Positions 27,707 through 34,830 of a DNA stretch of 64,000 nucleotides are shown here, piece by piece. Source of the stretch: Streptomyces sp. ICC1 (GTDB lineage Bacteria; Actinomycetota; Actinomycetes; Streptomycetales; Streptomycetaceae). Under the pieces are notes generated by a model. That model ran no database searches. It was not told where the DNA came from and saw only the letters and a program-made list of their open reading frames with translations. The stretch covers positions 8,682,058 through 8,746,057 of the forward strand of contig NZ_CP030287.1 of NCBI RefSeq assembly GCF_003287935.1, read 5' to 3'. The position numbers were made by a program, and so were the translations under genes. Within the stretch, counting starts at the first letter, position 1. Each line of letters starts with the position of its first letter.

Positions 27707-29899
27707 ATGTCGTGGACCCGCAGGTTTCCTGCCGTGCCGGCGGCGCTCCTCGCCGCCCTCCTAGCCCTCCTGTCCCTCTTCGTCGCCGCGCCCCTCGCGA
27801 GCGCGCACGAGGAGCGCCCCGTCGAACTCCCCGACGGCACCGGCTCCGTACCCCAGTACCGCGCGGGCGAGCCGGACCTGGTCGTCTGCAAGACCGACCG
27901 GCCCGCCTTCGAGCGCCGGATATCCGCCTTCCCCGACGCCCTCAAGCAGCGCAACCTCGCCCTCTACGACCGCTGCGAGAAGAGCGGCTTCCGCCACCTC
28001 CAGGAGGCCGTCGACGCCGCGGACCGCCCGGGCATGAACATCGCGATCCTCCCCGGCCTCTACGAGGAGGAGCCCTCGCTGCCCAAGCCGACGGGGGAGT
28101 GCGCCTCGCTCACGGCGCCCAACTCCTCGCTCGGCTACCAGATCCTGACCTACGAGCAGCAGGTGGCCTGCCGCCACAACCAGAACCTCGTCGCCATCCT
28201 CGGCAAGACGAACCTCCAGATCGAGGGCACCGGAGCCTCCCGGCAGGACGTCGTCATCGATGCCAAGTACCAGAAGCTGAACGCGATCCGCGCCGACAAG
28301 TCCAACGGCATCTACTTCCGCAACTTCACCGCGCAGCGCACCACCTTCAACTCGCTGTACGTGCTGGCCGGCGACGGCTTCGTCATCGACGACGTCCTGA
28401 CCCGCTGGAACGACGAGTACGGCTTCCTGACCTTCGCCAGCGACCACGGGCTGTACAAGAACTGCGAGTCGTACGGCAACGGCGACTCCGGCATCTACCC
28501 CGGCAGCGCGTCCGACATCAACAACGGCCGCGGCTACGACGTCCCCCGCTACTCCATCGAGATCACCGGCTGCCGCAGCCACCACAACATGGTCGGCTAC
28601 TCCGGCACCGCGGGCGACTCCGTATGGGTGCACGACAACGAGTTCGACCAGAACATGGGCGGCGCCTCGATGGACAGCGCCTTCCCCGGCCACCCCGGAC
28701 TCCCGCAGAACCACGCGAAGTTCGAGCGGAACCTGATCCACGACAACAACGCCGACTACTACCACCACGTGGCCGACGGCACCTGCGCGAAGCCCCCGGC
28801 CGAGCGCGGCTACGAGCAGGGCGTCGTCTGCCCGCAGATCTCCATGCCCCCGGGCACCGGCATCATCACCGCGGGCGGCAACTGGAACCTCTACGAGAAC
28901 AACTGGGTGTACGGGCACCAACGCGCGGGCTTCTTCCTCTCGGCCGTGCCCGCCTTCATCCGGGGCGAGGAGAAGCTGTCCAAGCAGGCGGACACCTCGC
29001 ACCACAACCGCTACGCCGCCAACATCCTCGGCAAGGACAAGTCAGGCGCCTCCCGCCCCAACGGCATGGACGTGTGGTGGGACGGCCAGGGCCGGGGCAA
29101 CTGCTGGCAGCCCGGACCGGACGGCTCCACCCCGGGCACGCTCCCGCAGTGCGGAGAGCGCCGCGGTGCGGTCTCCGGCGCCTCGGCCCGCCTGGCCGGT
29201 GAACCGGTGAAACTGGCCCAGCTCCTCGTCTGCGCCGACTACAGCGTCCAGGCGCGCAAACTCCCGGCCGGCTGCGACTGGTACGGGGCCCGCGGCCTCC
29301 AGCGGGTGGAGACCCAGATCGCGCTGGCCGTCGCGGCGGTCCTGCTCCTGGTCGGCGGCCTCCTGTGGTGGCGCCGGTTCCGGCCCCTCCGGCCCTCCTT
29401 GGCCCGGCTGGGCACGGCGGCCACCCTGCTCGGTCTCGCGGGCCTGGCCCTGGACGTGGCGGGCTCCACCATGGGGCTGGTCGCCGGTTCCGTCCCCGCC
29501 CTGGCGCTGCTCTGCCTCGGCCTGTGGTGGACCGGCATCGGTGTCGCCCTGCGCCCCACCCGCCCGTGGCTGGCCCGCCTGACCCTGCTCCTCGGTGCGC
29601 TCACCCTCCTCGACGCCTTCGACAAGGCCGTCCTGATGATTCCCTGGATCCCGCTCAGCCCCGCCTGGATACGGGCCCTCGTCGCGGTGGTGTGGATCCT
29701 GTGGGCGGTCGTCGCCGCGGCCGGCCCCGGCGGGAGCCCGGCCGCCCCCACGGGCCCCGGCGGAGACCCGGCCGGCGACCGCGTCCCCGTCCCCGCGGCC
29801 CAGACGCGGACCGGCGCGGAACCCGGCGCGGAGCCCGGCGCGGCATCCGGCGCGGAGCCCGGCGCGGCACCCGGCGCGGCCGAGGGGGAGCAGCGGTGA
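27707..29899 (+). CDS. Secreted, membrane-anchored parallel beta-helix protein
   Basis: A 730-aa protein with an N-terminal signal peptide (PAVPAALLAALLALLSLFVA). A right-handed parallel beta-helix spans roughly residues 90-440, with repeated short strands ending in N and G (SNGIYFRNFTAQRTTFNSLY, ITGCRSHHNMVGYSGTAGDS, AKFERNLIHDNNADYYHHVA). C-terminal helices from about residue 530 (IALAVAAVLLLVGGLLWW) to 670 are followed by an AEPGAEPGAASG tail. Such folds act on or bind polysaccharides; no catalytic set is evident. The stop overlaps the next start (GTGA), and at least three genes form the operon. It begins about 50 bases after the rRNA spacer block, so its promoter may be lost. Confidence 0.85.
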   Translation: MSWTRRFPAVPAALLAALLALLSLFVAAPLASAHEERPVELPDGTGSVPQYRAGEPDLVVCKTDRPAFERRISAFPDALKQRNLALYDRCEKSGFRHLQEAVDAADRPGMNIAILPGLYEEEPSLPKPTGECASLTAPNSSLGYQILTYEQQVACRHNQNLVAILGKTNLQIEGTGASRQDVVIDAKYQKLNAIRADKSNGIYFRNFTAQRTTFNSLYVLAGDGFVIDDVLTRWNDEYGFLTFASDHGLYKNCESYGNGDSGIYPGSASDINNGRGYDVPRYSIEITGCRSHHNMVGYSGTAGDSVWVHDNEFDQNMGGASMDSAFPGHPGLPQNHAKFERNLIHDNNADYYHHVADGTCAKPPAERGYEQGVVCPQISMPPGTGIITAGGNWNLYENNWVYGHQRAGFFLSAVPAFIRGEEKLSKQADTSHHNRYAANILGKDKSGASRPNGMDVWWDGQGRGNCWQPGPDGSTPGTLPQCGERRGAVSGASARLAGEPVKLAQLLVCADYSVQARKLPAGCDWYGARGLQRVETQIALAVAAVLLLVGGLLWWRRFRPLRPSLARLGTAATLLGLAGLALDVAGSTMGLVAGSVPALALLCLGLWWTGIGVALRPTRPWLARLTLLLGALTLLDAFDKAVLMIPWIPLSPAWIRALVAVVWILWAVVAAAGPGGSPAAPTGPGGDPAGDRVPVPAAQTRTGAEPGAEPGAASGAEPGAAPGAAEGEQR

Positions 29900-30831
29900 G
29901 CGATCGCCCCGAGAGCCGGGTCCGGTGCGACGCCTGCGGTGCGCCGCCGCGCCGGATCCGGCGGGCGGGCCGCCGCACCGCCGCGCTGCTCGCCCTCGCG
30001 CTGCTCCTGGCCGGCGGCTCGGCGACGGGCTGCGGAGGGCGGGCCACCACCCACCACAAACCCGGCACCACCCATGAGCAGGCCTCCGGCGAGGCCGGCA
30101 CCCTGCTCACCGCCGACGACGGCGCCGGCCACCGGCTCCGTGAGGTCCCGGCCGAGGGCGCCCCGGAGGTCCAGCTCACCGCCCGGCCGGACACCGAGGA
30201 CGGCTGGAACCTCCAACTGGCGGTGAAGAACTTCCACTTCACCCCCGACAGCACCGGCGGCGGCGCCCTCCCGGGCGCGGGCCACGCACATCTGGAGCTG
30301 GACGGCCGCAAACTGGCCCGCCTGTACGGCCCTTGGTTCCACCTGCCCGCGGCGCAGGTGCCCGAGGGCGCGCACACCCTGACCGTCCGCCTCTACGCGG
30401 ACGACCACACGGCCTGGGCGGTGGCGGGCAAGCCGGTGGAGGGCACGCTCCAGCTCACCGCCACCGCCGGCCGGACCGGCCACGGCCATACCCCGCCCGC
30501 ACCCCCGGCACCGACCCAGTCCCCGACCCCGACCCCGTCCCCGACTCCGTCCCCGGAGGAGGCGCGGGCCGACCGCACGGTCACCATCGCCGTCCGGGAC
30601 GGCAAGGTCACCCCCGCCCCGGGCCGGGTCGAGGTGGCGCGCGGCGAACGCGTCGCCCTGCGCGTCACCAGCGACCGCGCGGACACCCTGCACGTCCACG
30701 GCTTCGACAAGGAACTCGCCCTTCCGGCAGGCCAGGAGGCCACCCTGATCCTGACGGTCGACCGGACGGGCCTCTTCGAGGTCGAGACCCACGAGTCCGA
30801 GCTCGTCCTGACCCAGCTCCTCGTCCGGTGA
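29896..30831 (+). CDS. Lipoprotein with cupredoxin-like domain
   Basis: A 311-aa predicted lipoprotein (lipobox in LALALLLAGGSATGC). An N-terminal beta domain contains GHAHLELDGRKLARLYGPWF. A Pro/Thr-rich linker (PTQSPTPTPSPTPSPEE) follows, then a cupredoxin-like fold (VTIAVRDGKVTPAPGRVEVA, LHVHGFDKELALPAGQEA). The canonical Cys-x-His-x-Met copper loop is absent; only His residues in HVHGFD and VETHESE remain, so copper binding is uncertain. GTG start overlapping the previous stop, and its own stop overlaps the next start. Confidence 0.8.
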   Translation: MSDRPESRVRCDACGAPPRRIRRAGRRTAALLALALLLAGGSATGCGGRATTHHKPGTTHEQASGEAGTLLTADDGAGHRLREVPAEGAPEVQLTARPDTEDGWNLQLAVKNFHFTPDSTGGGALPGAGHAHLELDGRKLARLYGPWFHLPAAQVPEGAHTLTVRLYADDHTAWAVAGKPVEGTLQLTATAGRTGHGHTPPAPPAPTQSPTPTPSPTPSPEEARADRTVTIAVRDGKVTPAPGRVEVARGERVALRVTSDRADTLHVHGFDKELALPAGQEATLILTVDRTGLFEVETHESELVLTQLLVR

Positions 30832-30906
30832 CGCACCCGACGCGGCAGCCGCAGCCGCAGCCCGCCGTCCCCGGTCCGCTGCCGGCCCCGCGCCCGCCCG
30901 GGGCCC
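30828..30906 (+). pseudogene. Third gene of the operon, 5' end only
   Basis: A GTG overlapping the lipoprotein stop opens THPTRQPQPQPAVPGPLPA, PRPPGALS and then the frame runs into a degraded adapter-like sequence at 30,906. The pattern of overlapping starts supports a real third gene whose body is not in this block. Function unknown. Confidence 0.5.
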
Positions 30907-30940
30907 TGTCCTCTATACCCCTCCCGGCCCTGACCAGTAC
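30906..30940 (-). other. Possible degraded adapter at a join
   Basis: ctgtcctctataccc followed by ctcccggccc resembles the Read 2 adapter in the same orientation as the one at 14,032, with about 15 of the first 24 bases matching without gaps. It sits exactly where a plus-strand gene and the minus-strand parB both lose sense, so a join is likely even though the match alone is weak. Confidence 0.5.
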
Positions 30941-31785
30941 CTGGTGCCCTCCCCGCAGGGGCTGGCGGTGGCCGGCGGGCGGTAGGCCGCCGGGTCCACC
31001 CACGCCGGCGCCGGGGGCTGGGCCTGGGCCGGGGCCTGGGCCTGGGCTGCCGCGGGGCGGGTGCGCTGGCGCGGGGGGTTAACGGCGTTAACGGCTTCCT
31101 CCGCCGCCGGCGCCTGGTCCTCCTGGGGGAGGCGGCCGATGCGGCGGGCCGGTTCCACCTTCAGCTCGCCCGTCTCCACCTTGTCCTGGAGTTCCGGGGT
31201 GAGGTTGAGGAGGGTCAGGCGCTGGGAGACCCAGGCGGGCGTCTTGCCGAGCCGCTTGGCCACCTGGGCCTGGGAGCCGTGGACCTCGACGAGCTCCTGC
31301 AGCGCGCGGGCCTGGTCCATGGGCGCCACGTCGACGCGGTGGACGTTGGCGATGAGGGCCGACTCCAGGATGTCCGCCGCCGAGGTGGAGAGTGAGTCGT
31401 TGACGTGGATGTGCATGGTCCGCAGGCCGGCCCGCTGGGCCGCCGCCAGGCGCCGGTTGCCGTCGATGACGACGTACGGGGCGCGGCCCAGGCCGTCGGT
31501 GTGGCCCGGGTGGGCCTCCATGAACGCCATCCGGGTGGCGACCGCCAGCGGCTGGAGCTGGCCGCGGACGGTCAGGGACGCCGCGAGCTCGTCGAGCTCG
31601 GTGAGGTCCTCGCGCAGGTTGAAGGGGTTGTGGGCGAGGGCTTCGATGGGAACTTCGGACGGGGGGACCACGCCGGAGGTGGGGGCGCCGGTCGCCTCGG
31701 CGATGGCGGTGCGACGGGAGCTGATGCCGACGGGCTGGGCACGGGCGAAGGACGGCGAGACTCCGAGTTTGTCGGCCTTGCTCAT
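30913..31785 (-). CDS. parB: ParB-family partition protein (C-terminus possibly cut)
   Basis: A 290-aa partition protein. The ParB/sulfiredoxin core is IEALAHNPFNLREDLTELDE, VIDGNRRLAAAQRAGLRTMH (CTP-binding region), followed by a KorB-like HTH (GSQAQVAKRLGKTPAWVSQR). The C-terminus is Pro/Ala/Gln-rich (AQAQAPAQAQPPAPAWVDPA) and stops inside the adapter-like sequence, so its end may be artificial. The ATG overlaps the parA stop by 4 bases. Codons for VNAVN contain one of the two 13-bp palindromes described separately. The arrangement resembles Streptomyces linear plasmids rather than the chromosomal parAB next to gidB. Confidence 0.9.
   Translation of the reverse strand: MSKADKLGVSPSFARAQPVGISSRRTAIAEATGAPTSGVVPPSEVPIEALAHNPFNLREDLTELDELAASLTVRGQLQPLAVATRMAFMEAHPGHTDGLGRAPYVVIDGNRRLAAAQRAGLRTMHIHVNDSLSTSAADILESALIANVHRVDVAPMDQARALQELVEVHGSQAQVAKRLGKTPAWVSQRLTLLNLTPELQDKVETGELKVEPARRIGRLPQEDQAPAAEEAVNAVNPPRQRTRPAAAQAQAPAQAQPPAPAWVDPAAYRPPATASPCGEGTRYWSGPGGV
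31079..31091. promoter_or_regulatory. Candidate partition-site palindrome, copy 1
   Basis: TTAACGGCGTTAA, six-base arms around one base, inside the 3' part of parB. An identical 13-mer lies at 34,158-34,170. The sequence is AT-rich for this genome and uses the rare GTT codon, so it is unlikely to be chance. Confidence 0.5.
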
Positions 31786-33044
31786 GAGATCTCCCTTGCG
31801 AGGGCGCGCAGGGCGATCGCCTGGTCGCCCTTGGGTGCGTAGACGAACAGCGGCTGCTTCACGCGTACCGCTTCGCGCTGTTCCTTGAGGTCGGGAACGA
31901 TGGCCACCACGCGCGGATCCTTTATGTCCATCCAGGCCTGGAGGGAGGAGGTCGCGATGTAGCCGCGCCGGCCGTCGTAGAGGTTGACGACGAGCCCGAG
32001 GTAGTCGATGTCGAGGCTGAGGTCGTCGCGCAGATCGTTGATCTGGGAGGTGAGCAGGTCGTAGGCGTCCGCGGAGGAGTCCTCGGCCTGTACGACGATC
32101 AGCGCGCCCGAGGCGCCGGGCTGTTCGGCGTCGCGGCGTCGGCCGTAGTAGATGGCGGCGTCCATGCTGAGGCCGAGGCTCGGGGGGCAGTCGATGAGGA
32201 TGACGTCGTAGTCGGACTCGACCGGGGCGAGGGCGCGTTCGAGGGCGGCCTCGCGGGCGCGGACCGTGGAGAGGCGGACGTCGAGGAGGAAGGCGTCCGT
32301 ACAGGCGGGGAGGATGTGGAGGCGGTCGCCGAAGCGGTCGTCCGGGATGGGGACGATCAGGTCGGCGAGGGGGCCCTTGGCTTCGCCCGCCATGTGGCAC
32401 GTGAGGCTGTCCCCGCCGATGGGCAGCGGCTGCCGGCCCAGCTGCTTGGTGAGGTGGCCCTGGGGGTCGAAGTCGACGAGCAGGACGCGCATGCCGAGGC
32501 CGGGCAGGTCCTCCAGGTCGACGGGTGCGCCGGACTCCGCACCCGGGACCTCGCCGTCCTCGACGGCCGAGAGCCGGGCCAGTTGGCGGGCGACGCGGAC
32601 CGGGTGGAGGCTGGCGGGATCCTCGGCGAGGGCCTCGGCGGTGCCGGCGGTGATGGCGGTCTTGCCGACTCCGCCCTTCTGGTTGCACACCACGATGCGG
32701 CGGACGACGGAGGGCCGCTTGACCGTGGGGGCCGGGTTCATCTCCAGCCAGAGGCGGACGGCTTGGGCGAGTCCCTGGATGAGGGAGACGCCACGGTCCT
32801 TGGAGTCGGCGCGGAAGGACTCCCACTGGCCCGCGGGCAGCCAGGTGGAGAAGGACTCGGCTCCGGAGGTGTCGACGGGGGAGGGGGCTGAGGCGAGCGC
32901 GCTCCAGTGGGCGATGCCCTGGTGCACGGCGTCCTGGATGTCCACACGCAGCTGGGCGGTGCGGATCTTCAGCTCCTGCCGCAGCCACGGGGGGAGTTTG
33001 GAGACGACCTTCTCTCGGTCGTTCGGGGACGAGGGCGAAGTCAT
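31782..33044 (-). CDS. parA: ParA-family partition ATPase
   Basis: A 420-aa Walker-type ATPase. The deviant Walker A is NQKGGVGKTAITAGTAEALA at about residues 121-140, the A' box is RVLLVDFDPQGHLTKQL and the B region is DVILIDCPPSLGLSMDAA. An N-terminal extension of about 110 residues (VSKLPPWLRQELKIRTAQLR) is characteristic of plasmid ParA proteins that bind their own operator. The stop overlaps parB. Two tttRctaacg repeats lie just upstream and are probable operator elements. Confidence 0.93.
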   Translation of the reverse strand: MTSPSSPNDREKVVSKLPPWLRQELKIRTAQLRVDIQDAVHQGIAHWSALASAPSPVDTSGAESFSTWLPAGQWESFRADSKDRGVSLIQGLAQAVRLWLEMNPAPTVKRPSVVRRIVVCNQKGGVGKTAITAGTAEALAEDPASLHPVRVARQLARLSAVEDGEVPGAESGAPVDLEDLPGLGMRVLLVDFDPQGHLTKQLGRQPLPIGGDSLTCHMAGEAKGPLADLIVPIPDDRFGDRLHILPACTDAFLLDVRLSTVRAREAALERALAPVESDYDVILIDCPPSLGLSMDAAIYYGRRRDAEQPGASGALIVVQAEDSSADAYDLLTSQINDLRDDLSLDIDYLGLVVNLYDGRRGYIATSSLQAWMDIKDPRVVAIVPDLKEQREAVRVKQPLFVYAPKGDQAIALRALAREIS

Positions 33045-33053
33045 GAGAGGGAC

Positions 33054-33105
33054 TTTACTAACGTTCTAGGGTGTCCGTGGGCGCCACGCTTGAGTTTTGC
33101 TAACG
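33054..33105. promoter_or_regulatory. Direct repeats upstream of parA (candidate operator)
   Basis: tttactaacg at 33,054-33,063 and tttgctaacg at 33,096-33,105, exactly 42 bases apart (about four helical turns). The nearer copy is 10 bases before the parA start codon. The region also holds the likely parA promoter. Confidence 0.5.
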
Positions 33106-33276
33106 AAGTGGTGTGGAAGTGTCCGGATCGAGCCTGAACAGGGCCGGATCGGGGCCGGATCGAGGTCCGGATCCAGGTCCGGATCAGGGCCGTGCGGGAC
33201 AGTGCCGGGCCGCAGGGCGGGGCCGGGCCGCAGTTCCGGGCCGGGCCGCACGGCGGGGCCGGGCCCGGGTACGCGA
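33106..33276. repeat. Imperfect ggtccggatc/gggccgggcc repeats
   Basis: A non-coding stretch between parA and the TetR terminator made of short ggtccggatc-like units (33,120-33,190) then gggccgg-like units (33,190-33,270). No gene is supported. It could contain further partition sequence, but it looks low complexity. Confidence 0.5.
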
Positions 33277-33345
33277 CAGGGCGGCCTCGCACACGCCGTA
33301 GCGAGCACCCCCGTGGTTCACCACGGCGTGTGCGAGGCCGCCCTG
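33277..33345 (-). terminator. Perfect 23-bp inverted repeat, terminator of the TetR gene
   Basis: Left arm 33,277-33,299 and right arm 33,323-33,345 are perfectly complementary over 23 bases around a 23-base loop. It lies 10 bases after the TetR stop on the minus strand and probably also insulates parA. Confidence 0.85.
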
Positions 33346-33354
33346 GATACGTCG

Positions 33355-34029
33355 TCAGCCGACCGCGACCCGCGATGAGTCGGAGGTCGGCAGACCGAGC
33401 TCGGCCCGGCACTCGGGCGAGCCGGCCAGGTCGAAGAGGGGGATGCGGTGCGCGGGCACGATCCCCGGGAGCAGGAAGGTCCACAGGTCGATGACCCGGG
33501 TGTGCAGGTCCTCGCGGCCGGTGCGCACGTGCGAGGTCACCTGGATGCCGGTGAACGAGCCGACGAGCATGGTCGACAGGTCGCGCACGTCGAGCGACGG
33601 CAGTACGTCGCCGCGTTCCTGGGCCGGCGTCAGACAGCCGCGGATGATGTCGATCCAGGAGTTGTACGGGTTCGGGTCCGGGTCGGTGAAGGAACCGAAC
33701 TCGATGAGCAGCCGGATCCCGGCGCGGATGCGGACATTGGTCCGCAGCCCGAACGCCATCTGGTGGGTCAGGTCGATGGCGGTCTGGAGGCCCGGCTCCT
33801 CGATGGCGGGGACGTTTGCGGAGACCTGGAACTGCTCTTCCACCAAAGTGTGGGCGAGGGCTTCCTTGGAGGGGAAGTGGAAGTACAGGGCTCCCTTGGT
33901 GACACCGGCGTGCCCGACCACGTCGGTCAGGCTGGTGCCGTGGAACCCCTTCTCGTCGAAGGCGAGGGCCGCGCCGTCGAGGATCGCCTGCCGGGTGATC
34001 TCCGCACGTTCCTGCCTGACCCTCGCCAT
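33355..34029 (-). CDS. Gamma-butyrolactone receptor-like TetR regulator
   Basis: A 224-aa regulator with the HTH of the ArpA/ScbR group: ITRQAILDGAALAFDEKGFH, TSLTDVVGHAGVTKGALYFH and FPSKEALAHTLVEEQFQ. The ligand domain has the family's PNPYNSWIDIIRGCLTPAQE and LWTFLLPGIVPAHRIPLF. Such proteins repress antibiotic or hormone-synthase genes until a gamma-butyrolactone binds; several are carried on Streptomyces linear plasmids, which fits the neighbouring parAB. No butyrolactone synthase (AfsA) is present here, so it may be an orphan or pseudo-receptor. Confidence 0.88.
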   Translation of the reverse strand: MARVRQERAEITRQAILDGAALAFDEKGFHGTSLTDVVGHAGVTKGALYFHFPSKEALAHTLVEEQFQVSANVPAIEEPGLQTAIDLTHQMAFGLRTNVRIRAGIRLLIEFGSFTDPDPNPYNSWIDIIRGCLTPAQERGDVLPSLDVRDLSTMLVGSFTGIQVTSHVRTGREDLHTRVIDLWTFLLPGIVPAHRIPLFDLAGSPECRAELGLPTSDSSRVAVG

Positions 34030-34106
34030 GCCTCTTCCCCCTGGGATCGCGGTACTTCGCCGTGCCCTTCGGGTTGATCAAGGGCGGCTGAAGGTCAATT
34101 TAGACA

Positions 34107-34142
34107 GATGACGGGTAAAAAAACCAGTCGACCAGTACTTTT
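34107..34142. promoter_or_regulatory. AT-rich candidate operator upstream of the TetR gene
   Basis: An A7 run, ccagtcgaccagt and a T6 run form an interrupted inverted repeat about 85 bases upstream of the TetR start. The ACCAGT half is repeated. Butyrolactone receptors bind 22-26-bp AT-rich ARE palindromes, and this is the only such sequence near the gene. Confidence 0.4.
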
Positions 34143-34157
34143 TTCGGTGGCCGGGCA

Positions 34158-34170
34158 TTAACGGCGTTAA
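34158..34170. promoter_or_regulatory. Candidate partition-site palindrome, copy 2
   Basis: TTAACGGCGTTAA, identical to the copy in parB at 31,079-31,091. It lies about 130 bases upstream of the TetR start codon and 90 bases upstream of the plus-strand gene at 34,260. Confidence 0.5.
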
Positions 34171-34259
34171 CACGGGAGCCTTGGCTGGTCTGTTGTGACG
34201 GGTGGGGGGTGTGGGGGGCGGAGGGCCGGGAAGGCCGGGCGGGCACGTACCATTGCGGC

Positions 34260-34760
34260 ATGTCCTTCCTCCGCCGCCACCGCGCCGCCACACCCGCCGG
34301 CCCGGACTTCGACGTCCTGGCCATGGACCCGGGGGACTGGCCGGGCAATCTCGGGGCCGGGCTGCTGCCCGCGCCCGACGGCAGCTGCCAGGGTGTCTTC
34401 CTCCGCTACGACCTCTTCGGCGGACGCGGCCCCGCGATGATCATCGGAAACCTCCCCGAGGGTTCCCCCGCCCGCGACCTCTCCGAGGGCCAGGTCCCCT
34501 TCGAGGTGGCCCAGCTCCTCGACGCCCTCGAGAACGAAGAGGACGTCGAGGTCACCGGCGCCGAGGACTGCCCCGTCATGCAGGGCGACAACCTCCTCAT
34601 CGTCCGGAAGATCAAGCTCTCGGAGAGCCGGATCAGCTGCGTGCAGTTCGACCGCAGCGACAATGTGCTGGTCACCATCGCGAGCTGGGACCGACCGATC
34701 ACCGACGACCTGTACGCGCTGCTGAAGCCGCTGCCCGCCGAGCTCTTCCAGCAGGGCTAA
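34260..34760 (+). CDS. Uncharacterised conserved protein
   Basis: A 166-aa protein without signal or membrane segments. It begins SFLRRHRAATPAGPDFDVLA and has an even mix of strands and helices (FEVAQLLDALENEEDVEVTG, QFDRSDNVLVTIASWDRPIT). Codon use is normal. I recognise it only as a type of hypothetical protein common in Streptomyces. The divergent TetR regulator shares its upstream region, so regulation by it is possible but unproven. Confidence 0.7.
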   Translation: MSFLRRHRAATPAGPDFDVLAMDPGDWPGNLGAGLLPAPDGSCQGVFLRYDLFGGRGPAMIIGNLPEGSPARDLSEGQVPFEVAQLLDALENEEDVEVTGAEDCPVMQGDNLLIVRKIKLSESRISCVQFDRSDNVLVTIASWDRPITDDLYALLKPLPAELFQQG

Positions 34761-34830
34761 GGCGCGACCAGACCCGCGGCGGGACCCGGGCCGTCAGACG
34801 GCCCGGATCCGGTGGGCGGCCCGGCCAGCC

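Noticed and set aside
30913..34029. parAB as the chromosomal partition locus
   Set aside because: No gidB, jag or rnpA neighbours, no canonical parS, and the ParA extension is plasmid-like.
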